DNA of 39,883 bases, taken from the NCBI GenBank assembly GCA_910579285.1, contig CAJTTT010000029.1, positions 1 through 39,883 on the forward strand. The letters are read 5' to 3'. Below are positions 24,282 through 31,748 of this stretch, piece after piece. Each line of letters opens with the position of its first letter. Positions within the stretch are counted from its first letter, which is position 1. The notes under the pieces were generated by a model. It worked only from the letters and a program-made list of their open reading frames with translations, was not told where the DNA came from and did no database searches. The position numbers and the translations under genes were made by a program. This DNA comes from an uncultured Lachnospiraceae bacterium. Lineage in GTDB: Bacteria; Bacillota; Clostridia; Lachnospirales; Lachnospiraceae.

Positions 24282-25622
24282 ATGCTTTCACGGAAGAAAG
24301 GAGGGCTCATGGCTTATAACACCATTAACAATTTAACAAATGTCTATAATTTCTATATGACTACCTATGCGCCGAAGTCGAGCACGCCTTATGACACCCA
24401 TAAAAAGAGCGAGCTGCGCGGCGTATACAATTCGATTGTCAAAATGAACAAGGAATCACCGCTGTTCATTCTGGACACCAGCAAGGAATCCCAGCAGTTT
24501 GCCGTCGGCATCAAGGAAAATGCCAGAGAACTTCGCAATACCATTGCGTCTCTGGGCGGCCTCGATGAGGAAGAGCTTCTGAATAAAAAAGTGGCATACT
24601 CCAGCAACGAGGAAATTGTCACAGCAAAATATATCGGCAGCAGAAAGCCGGATGACGATTTCCCCTCCTACGAAGTCGAAGTAAATCATCTCGCTTCGTC
24701 TCAGGTAAATCTGGGGAATTTCCTACCCGCTGACGAACCTGCAGCCCTCGCTCCCAACACCTATTCCTTTGATGTGGGAATCGAGGATTTAAGCTATGAA
24801 TTTCAGTTCAGCATAAAAGCCAGCGACACAAACAGGGATGTGCAGGCGCGTCTGTCCAGGCTGATCAACAATGCAAATATCGGCATGTCAGCCCAGGTCG
24901 TTACCGATGAAAACGGCAATTCCGCCCTGCGGATGGAATCAGATGCCACAGGCCTGAAAGAGGGCAAAAAGATGCAGTTCCACATCTCTGACCAGCGCAC
25001 GAGCAAGACGGCAGGCGTGGTGGATTATCTGGGACTTGACTATGTGACATCCCCGGCAACGAACGCTTCCTTCCTGGTAAACGGAGAGGAGCATTCCTCC
25101 ACCTCCAACCACTATACGCTGGATCACACTTACGAACTGCAGTTCAAGGGCGTAAGCAGCGAGGACGGTGAAACCGCCTCGATCGGCATTAAGACCGATG
25201 TGGAATCCCTGGCTGAGAATATCAATACCCTGGTGCGGGGTTACAACTCCTTCCTCCAGGCAGTGTCCGAGTACAGCGGAGTACAGCCCAAAAGCGACCG
25301 CCTTTTCCACGAAATGAGCAGCGTTGCCAGAGTTTATGCAAAAGGACTTACCTCTGCGGGGCTGAATCTGAATCTGGACGGCACCCTGGAAGTAGATAAC
25401 AACGTACTGCGCCAGAAGGCAACGAGCGAGGATGCCAAGGAAGCATTTTCTTCGATGAAAGGCTTTACCAATTCCATCCTGCGCAAGTCGAATCAGGTTT
25501 CCCTAAACCCGATGCACTATGTCAACAACGTGATTGTGGCCTACAAGAATCCCGGCAAGAATTTTGCAAGCCCCTATATCACGAGCGCGTACAGCGGCAT
25601 GATGTTCAACAGCTACTGTTAA
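24282..25622 (+). CDS. FliD-like (flagellar hook-associated protein 2-like) protein, solitary
   Basis: Up to 446 residues without signal peptide. Features resembling FliD: a heptad-like N-terminus, an FliD_N-like segment YEVEVNHLASSQVNLGNFLP (about 128-147), a middle domain with repeated NGNSALRMESDATGLKEG and FLVNGEEHSSTSNHYTLDH elements, and a C-terminal coil with ENINTLVRGYNSFLQAVSEY and LGLTS-type residues. FliD caps flagellar filaments, yet no flagellar gene is in the window and the protein is somewhat short. Two starts are possible: ATG 24282 (AGGAGG 8 bases upstream, inside the hairpin) and ATG 24309 (MAYNTINNLT, AGGAGGG 3-4 bases upstream). A clear terminator follows. Confidence 0.7.
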   Translation: MLSRKKGGLMAYNTINNLTNVYNFYMTTYAPKSSTPYDTHKKSELRGVYNSIVKMNKESPLFILDTSKESQQFAVGIKENARELRNTIASLGGLDEEELLNKKVAYSSNEEIVTAKYIGSRKPDDDFPSYEVEVNHLASSQVNLGNFLPADEPAALAPNTYSFDVGIEDLSYEFQFSIKASDTNRDVQARLSRLINNANIGMSAQVVTDENGNSALRMESDATGLKEGKKMQFHISDQRTSKTAGVVDYLGLDYVTSPATNASFLVNGEEHSSTSNHYTLDHTYELQFKGVSSEDGETASIGIKTDVESLAENINTLVRGYNSFLQAVSEYSGVQPKSDRLFHEMSSVARVYAKGLTSAGLNLNLDGTLEVDNNVLRQKATSEDAKEAFSSMKGFTNSILRKSNQVSLNPMHYVNNVIVAYKNPGKNFASPYITSAYSGMMFNSYC

Positions 25623-25645
25623 GACAGAATCCAACATACAAGCAT

Positions 25646-25676
25646 AAAAGCGGCAGGTCACTGACCCGCCGCTTTT
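25646..25676 (+). terminator. Intrinsic terminator after the FliD-like gene
   Basis: AAAAGCGGC pairs with GCCGCTTTT and GGTCA with TGACC in one GC-rich hairpin 24 bases after the stop, followed by CTATTTC. The A-rich 5' arm also makes it usable in the opposite direction, for the convergent carboxylase gene. Confidence 0.8.
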
Positions 25677-25747
25677 CTATTTCACAGGACATTGCATCGT
25701 GCAAACCATTCAAGGAGAATGCGTAACCCGCAAACCTGCGCTGCCGC

Positions 25748-27364
25748 TTAGAGCGGTATGTTTCCATGTTTCTTCTTCGGATTCTCCGTCTGCTTGTTCT
25801 TTAACCCACGCAGCGCCTTCAGCAGAGCATCCCTCGTCTCCTCCGGCTTGATGACTTCGTTGACGTAGCCTCTGGCCGCCGCCACATAAGGATTTAAGAA
25901 CCGATCCTCATACTCCTTCTTGCACTGTGCTCGCATAGCCTCGGGATCGTCCGCCGCCTTGATCTTTCTCTTGAAGGCGATGTTGACCGCACCGTCCGCT
26001 CCCATCACCGCGATCTCCGCGATGGGCCAGGCGTAGACAATGTCCGCCCCCATCTCCTTGGAATTCATGGCAATATAGGCGCCGCCGTAGGCCTTTCTCA
26101 TAATCAGGGAGATCTTCGGCACAGTCGCCTCCGAGTACGCGTAGAGTATCTTCGCGCCGTGGCGGATGATGCCGTTGTGCTCCTGCGCTGTGCCCGGCAG
26201 AAAAGCAGGCACATCAATCAGCGTGATAAGCGGAATGTTAAAGCAGTCGCAAAAACGGATAAACCGCGCTATTTTATCAGATGCATGGTAGTCCAGGGAT
26301 CCGCCCATAGCGTTCGGCTGGTTCGCAACAATGCCCACAACCTTCCCCGCCATACGGCACCATCCCACCACCGCGTTGGCAGCGAACTCCTTCTGCACCT
26401 CGAAAAAGCTTCCCTCATCCACAATGCAGTCGATCACTTCTTTCACGTCATAGGCATGCCGGGAATTATCCGGCACGATATCTTTCAGCTTTGCCGCTTT
26501 CGTTTTCAGAACGTTGTCCTGGCGGACACCCTCGCCTCTACCGAACACCCTCCCAACTCTGGAAGTAATGCTCTGCCGCTCCGGGGTATTCACCACGGGA
26601 GGCTTCTCCATCCAATTGCTTGGCAGATAGGACAAAAGCTTGCGGACACCCATCAGACACTCGTTTTCCGTATCGTAAGTAAAATGGGACACGCCGCTCT
26701 TCTTCGAGTGCACCTGCGCGCCGCCCAGCTCTTCCACCGAAACTTCCTCGTTGATGACCGTCTTCACCACGTTCGGCCCGGTGATAAACATTTTCGAAAT
26801 GTCCTTCACCATAAAAATAAAATCACAGATAGCAGGCGCATAGCAGGCGCCGCCGGAGCAGGGGCCGAGAATGACCGCAATCTGCGGAATCACCCCGGAC
26901 GCTTTCGTATGTCTCAAAAACATGCCGCTGTAGCCGCTCAGAGAGGAAATCCCCTCCTCGATCCTGGCGCCGCCGCTGTCATTGATACAGATCAGGGGCG
27001 CCTTCATCTCCATCGCCATATCCTGAATCCGGCAGATTTTGAAGGAATGATACTCGCCAAGCGTACCGCCGATCACCGTAAAATCCTCACTGGCAATAAA
27101 CACCTGACGGCCGTCTATCTCGCCGTAACCTGTCACAACGCCGTCGCCGGGCACACGTCTCTTGTCCAGATCAAAATCATCAATACGGGACTCCAGAAAA
27201 CCGTCCACCTCCACAAAAGTGCCGGGATCAAGAAGCATCTCAATCCGCTCTCTGGCCGTCAGTTTCCCGCCCGCATGCTGTTTGTCAATCTTGCTCTGGC
27301 CGCCGCCGAGCAAAGCCCGCTCTCTTCTCCTGTCCAGTTCCCTGTTTGCCTCATTCCAATTCAT
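25748..27364 (-). CDS. Acyl-CoA carboxylase carboxyltransferase subunit (PccB/MmdA family)
   Basis: 538 residues from this start. This family transfers CO2 between biotin and propionyl-CoA or methylmalonyl-CoA (or acetyl-CoA), in carboxylases or in Na+-pumping decarboxylases. Two crotonase-like halves are visible: N-terminal with INDSGGARIEEGISSL and the oxyanion loop GPCSGGACYAPA, C-terminal with the acyl-CoA-site segments FLPGTAQEHNGIIRHGAK and RKAYGGAYIAMNSK. The ending KKHGNIPL is typical of PccB/MmdA. No biotin carboxylase, biotin carrier or oadB-like membrane subunit is adjacent, so the complex is undecided. The ATG at 27364 (MNWNEANREL) has GGAGG 6 bases upstream; a longer frame to 27409 runs into the promoter. 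Confidence 0.92.
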   Translation of the reverse strand: MNWNEANRELDRRRERALLGGGQSKIDKQHAGGKLTARERIEMLLDPGTFVEVDGFLESRIDDFDLDKRRVPGDGVVTGYGEIDGRQVFIASEDFTVIGGTLGEYHSFKICRIQDMAMEMKAPLICINDSGGARIEEGISSLSGYSGMFLRHTKASGVIPQIAVILGPCSGGACYAPAICDFIFMVKDISKMFITGPNVVKTVINEEVSVEELGGAQVHSKKSGVSHFTYDTENECLMGVRKLLSYLPSNWMEKPPVVNTPERQSITSRVGRVFGRGEGVRQDNVLKTKAAKLKDIVPDNSRHAYDVKEVIDCIVDEGSFFEVQKEFAANAVVGWCRMAGKVVGIVANQPNAMGGSLDYHASDKIARFIRFCDCFNIPLITLIDVPAFLPGTAQEHNGIIRHGAKILYAYSEATVPKISLIMRKAYGGAYIAMNSKEMGADIVYAWPIAEIAVMGADGAVNIAFKRKIKAADDPEAMRAQCKKEYEDRFLNPYVAAARGYVNEVIKPEETRDALLKALRGLKNKQTENPKKKHGNIPL

Positions 27365-27381
27365 AGGGCGCCTCCGTCTTG

Positions 27382-27410
27382 TTTGAGTTTCCAATACTTT
27401 GAGTTTCAAA
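27382..27410 (-). promoter_or_regulatory. Tandem FabT-like operators in the carboxyltransferase leader
   Basis: A palindrome TTTGAGTTTCAAA (27398-27410; TTTGA-N3-TCAAA) and a near copy TTTGAGTTTCCAA (27382-27394) start 16 bases apart, between the -10 and the ribosome binding site. TTTGA-N3-TCAAA matches the site reported for the fatty-acid regulator FabT of lactic acid bacteria. Binding by a MarR-type regulator is inferred; no such gene is in the window. Confidence 0.55.
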
Positions 27411-27423
27411 CTATCTAGCCATA

Positions 27424-27452
27424 ATTATAGGCAGACCCCCGTTTCTTGTCAA
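27424..27452 (-). promoter_or_regulatory. Consensus sigma-A promoter of the carboxyltransferase gene
   Basis: TTGACA (27452-27447) and TATAAT (27429-27424) with a 17-base spacer: perfect consensus. Such a strong promoter is normally held in check by a repressor, which fits the operator-like palindromes just downstream. The rest of the 139-base gap to the next gene has no other clear signal. Confidence 0.9.
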
Positions 27453-27503
27453 GACTCTGCCTAAAATTTTATTCACCAGCTCAGCCGGAACCTAATACCA
27501 CTC

Positions 27504-28643
27504 TCAGCCCAGCTCCCGCTCTACCGTCTCCAGCGCCTGCGCGATCACCTTATCCATATCGTAGTACCTGTACTGCCCGAGGCGGCCTCCGAAAATCACA
27601 TAAGGTTTCGCCTTCGCCAGTTCCAGATACTTCTCCATCAGCTTCTCATTCTTTTCGTCATTGACAGGGTAGTAGGGCTCCTCCCCCTCCTTCCAGAATG
27701 CCGGATATTCTCTCGTAATCACCGTCCCTGGCTGACTGCCGAACTCGAAATGCTTGTGCTCAATGATCCTTGTATAAGGAACTTCACGCTCCGTATAGTT
27801 CACTACCGCATTGCCCTGGTAATTGTCACAGTCTGCAAGGAACTCCGTCTCAAACCGCAGGGAACGGTACTCCAGGTGCCCCAGCTCGAAGTCAAAAAAC
27901 TCATCTATCATTCCCGTGAACAGTATTTTATCATAAGTATTGCCCTCCCGGTCTGTCAGGCATGGGCGGCCGTCCCGCTCTCCCTCCATCGCAAATTCCC
28001 GGTAGGACACGCCCGTCGTCACCTCAATGCCTTCCAGCATTTTCTCTACCATTATGGTATAGCCTCCAACAGGAATCCCCTGATAACGGTCGTTAAAATA
28101 ATTGTTGTCATAAGTGAATCGAAGCGGCAGCCTTTTTATGATGAAGGCCGGGAGTTCCGTGCAGGACCTGCCCCACTGTTTCTCGGTGTAGCCCTTCACC
28201 AGTTTCTCATAGACGTCCCGCCCCACCAGGGAAAGCGCCTGCTCCTCCAGGTTTTTCGGCTCTGCGATGTGGAGATCCGCGATCTGTTGCGCAATTCTCT
28301 CTTTCGCCTGGGCCGGCGTCACCACGCCCCACATTCTGTGAAAGGTGTTCATATTAAAGGGCAGATTGTACAGCTCTCCCTGATAGCGGGCCACCGGCGA
28401 GTTGATATAATGGTTGAACTCCGCAAATTGGTTTACATAATCCCATATTCTTTTGTCAGAGGTGTGAAAAATATGCGCACCGTAGCGGTGCACCTGTATG
28501 CCTTCCCATTCCTCTGTATAAATATTGCCGGCTATATGCCGCCTCCTGTCAATCAGGCGCACACGCCGGCCATGTCTGTCCATCTCGCGGGCAAATACAG
28601 AACCGTACAGTCCGGCGCCCACGATCATATAGTCATAATGCAT
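27504..28643 (-). CDS. glf: UDP-galactopyranose mutase
   Basis: 379 residues, a flavoenzyme that interconverts UDP-galactopyranose and UDP-galactofuranose for cell-surface polysaccharides. The FAD-binding GAGLYGSVFAREM lies near residue 10, followed by HIAGNIYTEEWEGIQVHRYG and HIFHTSDKRIWDYVNQF, the NMNTFHRMWG segment, and the C-terminal FGGRLGQYRYYDMDKVIAQA with the conserved Arg/Tyr-rich substrate and FAD contacts. The ATG at 28643 has GGAG 6-7 bases before it; the upstream in-frame TTG is not needed. It lies downstream of the XRE-like gene with repeat copy E between, so they may be co-transcribed. Galactofuranose-containing polysaccharide is therefore likely in this organism. Confidence 0.96.
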   Translation of the reverse strand: MHYDYMIVGAGLYGSVFAREMDRHGRRVRLIDRRRHIAGNIYTEEWEGIQVHRYGAHIFHTSDKRIWDYVNQFAEFNHYINSPVARYQGELYNLPFNMNTFHRMWGVVTPAQAKERIAQQIADLHIAEPKNLEEQALSLVGRDVYEKLVKGYTEKQWGRSCTELPAFIIKRLPLRFTYDNNYFNDRYQGIPVGGYTIMVEKMLEGIEVTTGVSYREFAMEGERDGRPCLTDREGNTYDKILFTGMIDEFFDFELGHLEYRSLRFETEFLADCDNYQGNAVVNYTEREVPYTRIIEHKHFEFGSQPGTVITREYPAFWKEGEEPYYPVNDEKNEKLMEKYLELAKAKPYVIFGGRLGQYRYYDMDKVIAQALETVERELG

Positions 28644-28662
28644 ATTCGTCTCCAATCCATGC

Positions 28663-28710
28663 GGAGAATGCCGCTTTTTTAGGCATTCTCCTATGCGCGA
28701 TCTGGTACTT
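28663..28710 (-). repeat. Structured intergenic repeat, copy E (partly deleted)
   Basis: The conserved hairpin GGAGAATGCC/GGCATTCTCC is intact (28663-28691). Of the second hairpin only the GCGCGATCTGGTACTTCCCGC part remains (in pieces: GCGCGATC, TACTTCCCGC); its inner stem and 3' arm are gone. It follows the stop of the XRE-like gene, the same placement as the other copies. Confidence 0.75.
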
Positions 28711-28716
28711 CCCGCA

Positions 28717-29058
28717 TTATTCTTCGACCGCTTTGTATTTATCGAGCTGTGCGTAATCCTCCATCAGCTCAAGCGCTTTCTTGCGGCCGGTTTTATTCAA
28801 TTTCACATAATACTGCATCACGCGGTTTTCCATGATCTTACCGCCAAGCAGACTCTTCTGGTTAATCGGGGAAAAATCCACAGGATTCAGATTCAGCCTG
28901 TCACACATACGGATCACTGTACCGTAAGCCATACCCTCTATACCCCTGTCCAGCGCGGTAACTAACGTAGAGTACGGTATTTCCATCTCAATCGCAAACT
29001 GTCTGACACTCTTATGCTGTTTTAAAATTTCTGCCTTTAAGATTTCTGCCTTTGTCAT
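28717..29058 (-). CDS. Small XRE-like helix-turn-helix protein
   Basis: 113 residues starting MTKAEILKAEILKQHKSVRQ. A helix-turn-helix segment SVRQFAIEMEIPYSTLVTAL (about 17-36) is followed by a Cro/CI-like third and fourth helix region (YGTVIRMCDRLNLNPVDFSP), then a short C-terminal helix pair (KTGRKKALELMEDYAQLDKY). It is probably a DNA-binding regulator. AGGAGG lies 7 bases before the ATG. A palindrome GGTTC-N6-GAACC at its own promoter hints at autoregulation. Target genes are unknown; glf is next on the same strand. Confidence 0.8.
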   Translation of the reverse strand: MTKAEILKAEILKQHKSVRQFAIEMEIPYSTLVTALDRGIEGMAYGTVIRMCDRLNLNPVDFSPINQKSLLGGKIMENRVMQYYVKLNKTGRKKALELMEDYAQLDKYKAVEE

Positions 29059-29197
29059 AATAGACCTCCTTATCATGTACCGTTTTCTTTATGAGAAGAG
29101 GTCTTCTCCTCTCCGCTTTGAGATAGTATACCATATTACGGTTCAAAAAGGAACCACCTACCTCTATTACTAAACGGGATATCGTCATCTTTGTCAT
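29012..29197 (-). CDS. Possible small ORF overlapping the XRE-like start
   Basis: A 61-codon frame begins MTKMTISRLVIEVGGSFLNR. It has an excellent ribosome binding site (GGAGGGG, 5 bases before the ATG at 29197) and ends 47 bases inside the XRE-like gene in another frame. The protein is basic and not recognised. It would have to be transcribed from upstream of the -10 at 29125. It may be a leader peptide or chance. Confidence 0.25.
   Translation of the reverse strand: MTKMTISRLVIEVGGSFLNRNMVYYLKAERRRPLLIKKTVHDKEVYYDKGRNLKGRNFKTA
29125..29155 (-). promoter_or_regulatory. Promoter and operator-like palindrome of the XRE-like gene
   Basis: An extended -10 TGGTATACT is at 29133-29125 on the minus strand. 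The -35 position has no consensus but is covered by GGTTC-N6-GAACC (29140-29155), a likely operator. Further upstream TTTTTGTACAAAAA (29220-29233) is a second palindrome, next to a direct TTTTTGTAC copy. Confidence 0.45.
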
Positions 29198-29271
29198 CTT
29201 TACCCCTCCGTTTTTGTACTTTTTGTACAAAAAGACCAATAATTCTCCTCCCGCCTCCCACAAAAACCGTA

Positions 29272-29300
29272 TTGTCGCCGCGCGGAGAAAATGCTAAAAT
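29272..29300 (+). promoter_or_regulatory. sigma-A promoter of the glycosyltransferase pair
   Basis: TTGTCG (29272-29277) and TAAAAT (29295-29300), 17-base spacer, 38 bases before the ATG at 29338. Confidence 0.65.
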
Positions 29301-29337
29301 AGAGATAGCTTTAATAAATCACAAAAGAGGTGTTACT

Positions 29338-30405
29338 ATGTTGCCCGTTTCCGTGTGCATGATTGCCAAAAACGAAGATAATCACATTGAGGAATGTCTG
29401 AAAAGACTCCGTCCCTGCCGCTTTGAGATCATTGTCGTGGACACCGGTTCCGTGGATCGGACGGTGGAGATTGCCCACAAATATGCAGACAAAATTTTTC
29501 ATTTTGCGTGGTGTGAAGATTTCAGCCGCGCCAGAAATTTTTCCATCCAGCAGGCATCCAATGACTGGGTGTTAATCATCGACTGCGACGAGTATCTGGA
29601 AAATGTAAATCTCGCCCAGCTGGAGGAATCGCTCACCGGGCGGCGGGAATCCGTAGGCATGGTTACGCGAAATAATCCGTACACGGTGCAGGGTTCCCGT
29701 TCCATCATGTCAGAGCGCATCGGCCGCCTCTTTAACAAAAACTACTGTCATTTCGAAGGCAGCATACACGAGCAGGTCCGCACCATGCAGGGAAAAGAGC
29801 CGGATACGTTCCCCATCCCCCTCACATTTTACCATGAGGGTTATGTGGGCGAATCAGACAAGCGCATGCGCGCTACCAGAAATCTGGAAATGCTGCTGCA
29901 CGACCTTTCCGTCAAGGGTCCAAGCCCTTACATCTATTTCCAGCTCGGCCAGAACTACATATCCCTGAGCGATATGGAAAAGGCCGCCCACTATTACAAA
30001 CTCGGACTTGATTTAAACGCGGATCCCAACTCCGACTTTGTACAGAGCATGACGGAAACCTACGGCTACTGCCTGATGGATATGGCCAAATACGATACGG
30101 CCATGTCCCTCCGGGACAAATACGACCTCTTCTCCCACCGGGCGGATTTCGTTTACCTGATGGGAATGCTGTATTTGAAAAAGGGCGAGCCTGTCAAAGC
30201 CATCGAGGAATTAAAAAAGGCCACCACGCTTTCTGCCTTCTCGCGAAAGGGCGTCAACAGCTACCGCGCCAATTTCCATATTGCCGACATTTACGAGAGC
30301 ATGGGCAATCTGGAACAGGCGAGAATTTATTATAAAAAGTGCGGTGACTATGAACCCGCGGTCAGAAGGCTCAGAGAGCTTGCCGCGCGGGAATCCGCAT
30401 CGTAA
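29338..30405 (+). CDS. GT2 glycosyltransferase with C-terminal TPR repeats (first of tandem pair)
   Basis: 355 residues. The N-terminal GT-A domain begins MLPVSVCMIAKNEDNHIEEC and has VVDTGSVDRTVEIA and the metal-binding D82-C-D84 motif in LIIDCDEYLE. The C-terminal half (about 205-350) consists of TPR-like helical pairs (PYIYFQLGQNYISLSDMEKA; DFVYLMGMLYLKKGEPVKAI). This SunS/WcaA-like layout is common in Bacillota and is used on proteins or surface polymers. The ATG at 29338 (AGAGGTG upstream) is chosen over an earlier in-frame ATG at 29191 that lies before the promoter. Donor and acceptor are not deducible. Confidence 0.9.
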   Translation: MLPVSVCMIAKNEDNHIEECLKRLRPCRFEIIVVDTGSVDRTVEIAHKYADKIFHFAWCEDFSRARNFSIQQASNDWVLIIDCDEYLENVNLAQLEESLTGRRESVGMVTRNNPYTVQGSRSIMSERIGRLFNKNYCHFEGSIHEQVRTMQGKEPDTFPIPLTFYHEGYVGESDKRMRATRNLEMLLHDLSVKGPSPYIYFQLGQNYISLSDMEKAAHYYKLGLDLNADPNSDFVQSMTETYGYCLMDMAKYDTAMSLRDKYDLFSHRADFVYLMGMLYLKKGEPVKAIEELKKATTLSAFSRKGVNSYRANFHIADIYESMGNLEQARIYYKKCGDYEPAVRRLRELAARESAS

Positions 30406-30438
30406 GTACCTGTATGCAAAGAAAATCTGCCGCATTTG

Positions 30439-30470
30439 TGTAAAACGCTGCTTTCAGGCAGCGTTTTACA
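30439..30470 (+). terminator. Strong hairpin between the two glycosyltransferase genes
   Basis: A perfect 13-bp stem TGTAAAACGCTGC/GCAGCGTTTTACA with a 6-base loop lies 34 bases after the first gene and 16 before the start of the second. There is no U-tract after it (CTTGAAAGG), so it is more likely an mRNA-stability or partial-termination element than a full stop. Confidence 0.55.
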
Positions 30471-30486
30471 CTTGAAAGGAGAAACC

Positions 30487-31548
30487 TTGCTTCCGCTGTC
30501 CGTATGCATCATTGCCAAAAACGAAGAAAAACATATTGAGGAATGCCTGAAACGCCTGTCCTCCTACGGTTTTGAGATCGTGCTGACAGACACGGGCTCC
30601 ACAGACCGAACCCTGGAGATCGCCGGAAAATACACCAATCGAATTTATCACTTCGACTGGTGTGACGATTTCAGCGCCGCCAAGAATTTTTGTATGCAAA
30701 AAGCCTCCCATGACTGGATACTTTCTCTCGACTGCGATGAATACGTTGAAAAGCTGGATGTGACGGCTCTCCAACGCGGTCTGGAGGCATCCCCCCGCCG
30801 TGCAGGCCGCATTCTCATCCGAAGCCGCTTTCTGCGGGGAGGACAGATTTCCTTTGAACAGACCCGGGTAAGCCGGCTGGCTGACCGCAGATACTTTCAC
30901 TTTACGGGAGCAGTGCATGAGCAGCTGGAACTGCGTGACGGCAGCGCAAAAGCAGTTTATGACGCTCCTGTCACAATTCTTCATGTGGGATATGACGAAA
31001 CCGAAGCAGACATGGCGGAAAAATCCCGCCGCAACATTGCCCTGCTGGAAACCCAGCTTGAAAGAGAAGGCCCCGATCCGTACCTGTATTTTCAGCTGGG
31101 ACAGAGTTACCGCAGACTCGGGGACGCCGGGAAAGCCTGTGAAAATTTCGATGCCGGGCTCTCCCTTGAGGTGGATCCCAGCCTTGACTATGTAAAAACG
31201 ATGGTGGAATCCTACGGGTATACTCTTCTGGACCTCAAACGCAGCCGGGAGGCGCTGGGACTCGCCGAACTCTATGACATTTTCGCGGTAAGAGCGGACT
31301 TTGTCTTTCTGATGGGACTGATCTACATGAACAACGGGCTCTTTGACGCCGCTGTCGCGGAGTTTGAAAAGTCTGTCACTATAGAAGAGTTTTCTGTGGA
31401 CGGCGTAAACAGTTATATGGCATATTACAACATCGGCGTGATCTACGAGTGCACCGGGCACATCCGGGAAGCGCAGACGTATTATCAGAAATGCGGCGGC
31501 TATGCGCCTGCAAAAGCGCGGCTGCAGACGCTTGCGGAGGATGTGTAA
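30487..31548 (+). CDS. GT2 glycosyltransferase with TPR repeats (second of tandem pair)
   Basis: 353 residues, a clear paralogue of the preceding gene along its whole length: LPLSVCIIAKNEEKHIEECL, TDTGSTDRTLEIAGKY, D-C-D at 82-84 in LDCDEYVE, and TPR units PYLYFQLGQSYRRLGDAGKA and DFVFLMGLIYMNNGLFDAAV. The start is a TTG codon at 30487, aligned with the ATG of the paralogue and preceded by AAAGGAG with 5-6 base spacing; an ATG at 30436 would add residues read through the hairpin. The domain order is identical but substrate-contact regions differ (RSRFLRGGQISFEQTRVSRL versus NNPYTVQGSRSIMSERIGRL), suggesting different acceptors or donors. Confidence 0.9.
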   Translation: MLPLSVCIIAKNEEKHIEECLKRLSSYGFEIVLTDTGSTDRTLEIAGKYTNRIYHFDWCDDFSAAKNFCMQKASHDWILSLDCDEYVEKLDVTALQRGLEASPRRAGRILIRSRFLRGGQISFEQTRVSRLADRRYFHFTGAVHEQLELRDGSAKAVYDAPVTILHVGYDETEADMAEKSRRNIALLETQLEREGPDPYLYFQLGQSYRRLGDAGKACENFDAGLSLEVDPSLDYVKTMVESYGYTLLDLKRSREALGLAELYDIFAVRADFVFLMGLIYMNNGLFDAAVAEFEKSVTIEEFSVDGVNSYMAYYNIGVIYECTGHIREAQTYYQKCGGYAPAKARLQTLAEDV

Positions 31549-31553
31549 CGCTG

Positions 31554-31586
31554 TCCTGTGCAAAGTGCACAGCCCGATGCACAGGA
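31554..31586 (+). repeat. Overlapping inverted repeats after the second glycosyltransferase gene
   Basis: TCCTGTGCA (31554-31562) can pair with TGCACAGGA (31578-31586), or CTGTGCA with the nearer TGCACAG (31566-31572), giving two exclusive hairpins. No T-run follows; the true terminator is 85 bases further on. Confidence 0.45.
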
Positions 31587-31670
31587 TGGATGCCTGTCCG
31601 ACATCTGACATCTCGTGTGACAGCATTCCGAAATGCTTCCCGGGCCTTCCCTCTCTGCTTATGGCACAAC

Positions 31671-31713
31671 AAAAGGCCGGATTTCATGCTGGGCATGATT
31701 CCGGCCTTTTTCT
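31671..31713. terminator. Bidirectional intrinsic terminator between GT2 pair and glgP
   Basis: AAAAGGCCGGA (31671-31681) pairs with TCCGGCCTTTT (31700-31710) with an inner TTCATGC/GCATGA stem. T-runs follow on the plus strand, and the A-rich 5' arm gives T-runs on the minus strand. It ends both convergent transcripts. Confidence 0.88.
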
Positions 31714-31748
31714 TTGCGGTTTTCTTTGCGATGCCGCTTATGAGCGTA

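Noticed and set aside
24180..24282. c-di-GMP riboswitch upstream of the FliD-like gene
   Set aside because: Flagella-related genes often have one, but I could not fit the GEMM core; the leader is better explained by a simple hairpin over the ribosome binding site.
29338..31548. Calling the GT2 pair flagellin glycosyltransferases
   Set aside because: The only support is distance to a FliD-like gene; no flagellin is present, so the acceptor is left open.
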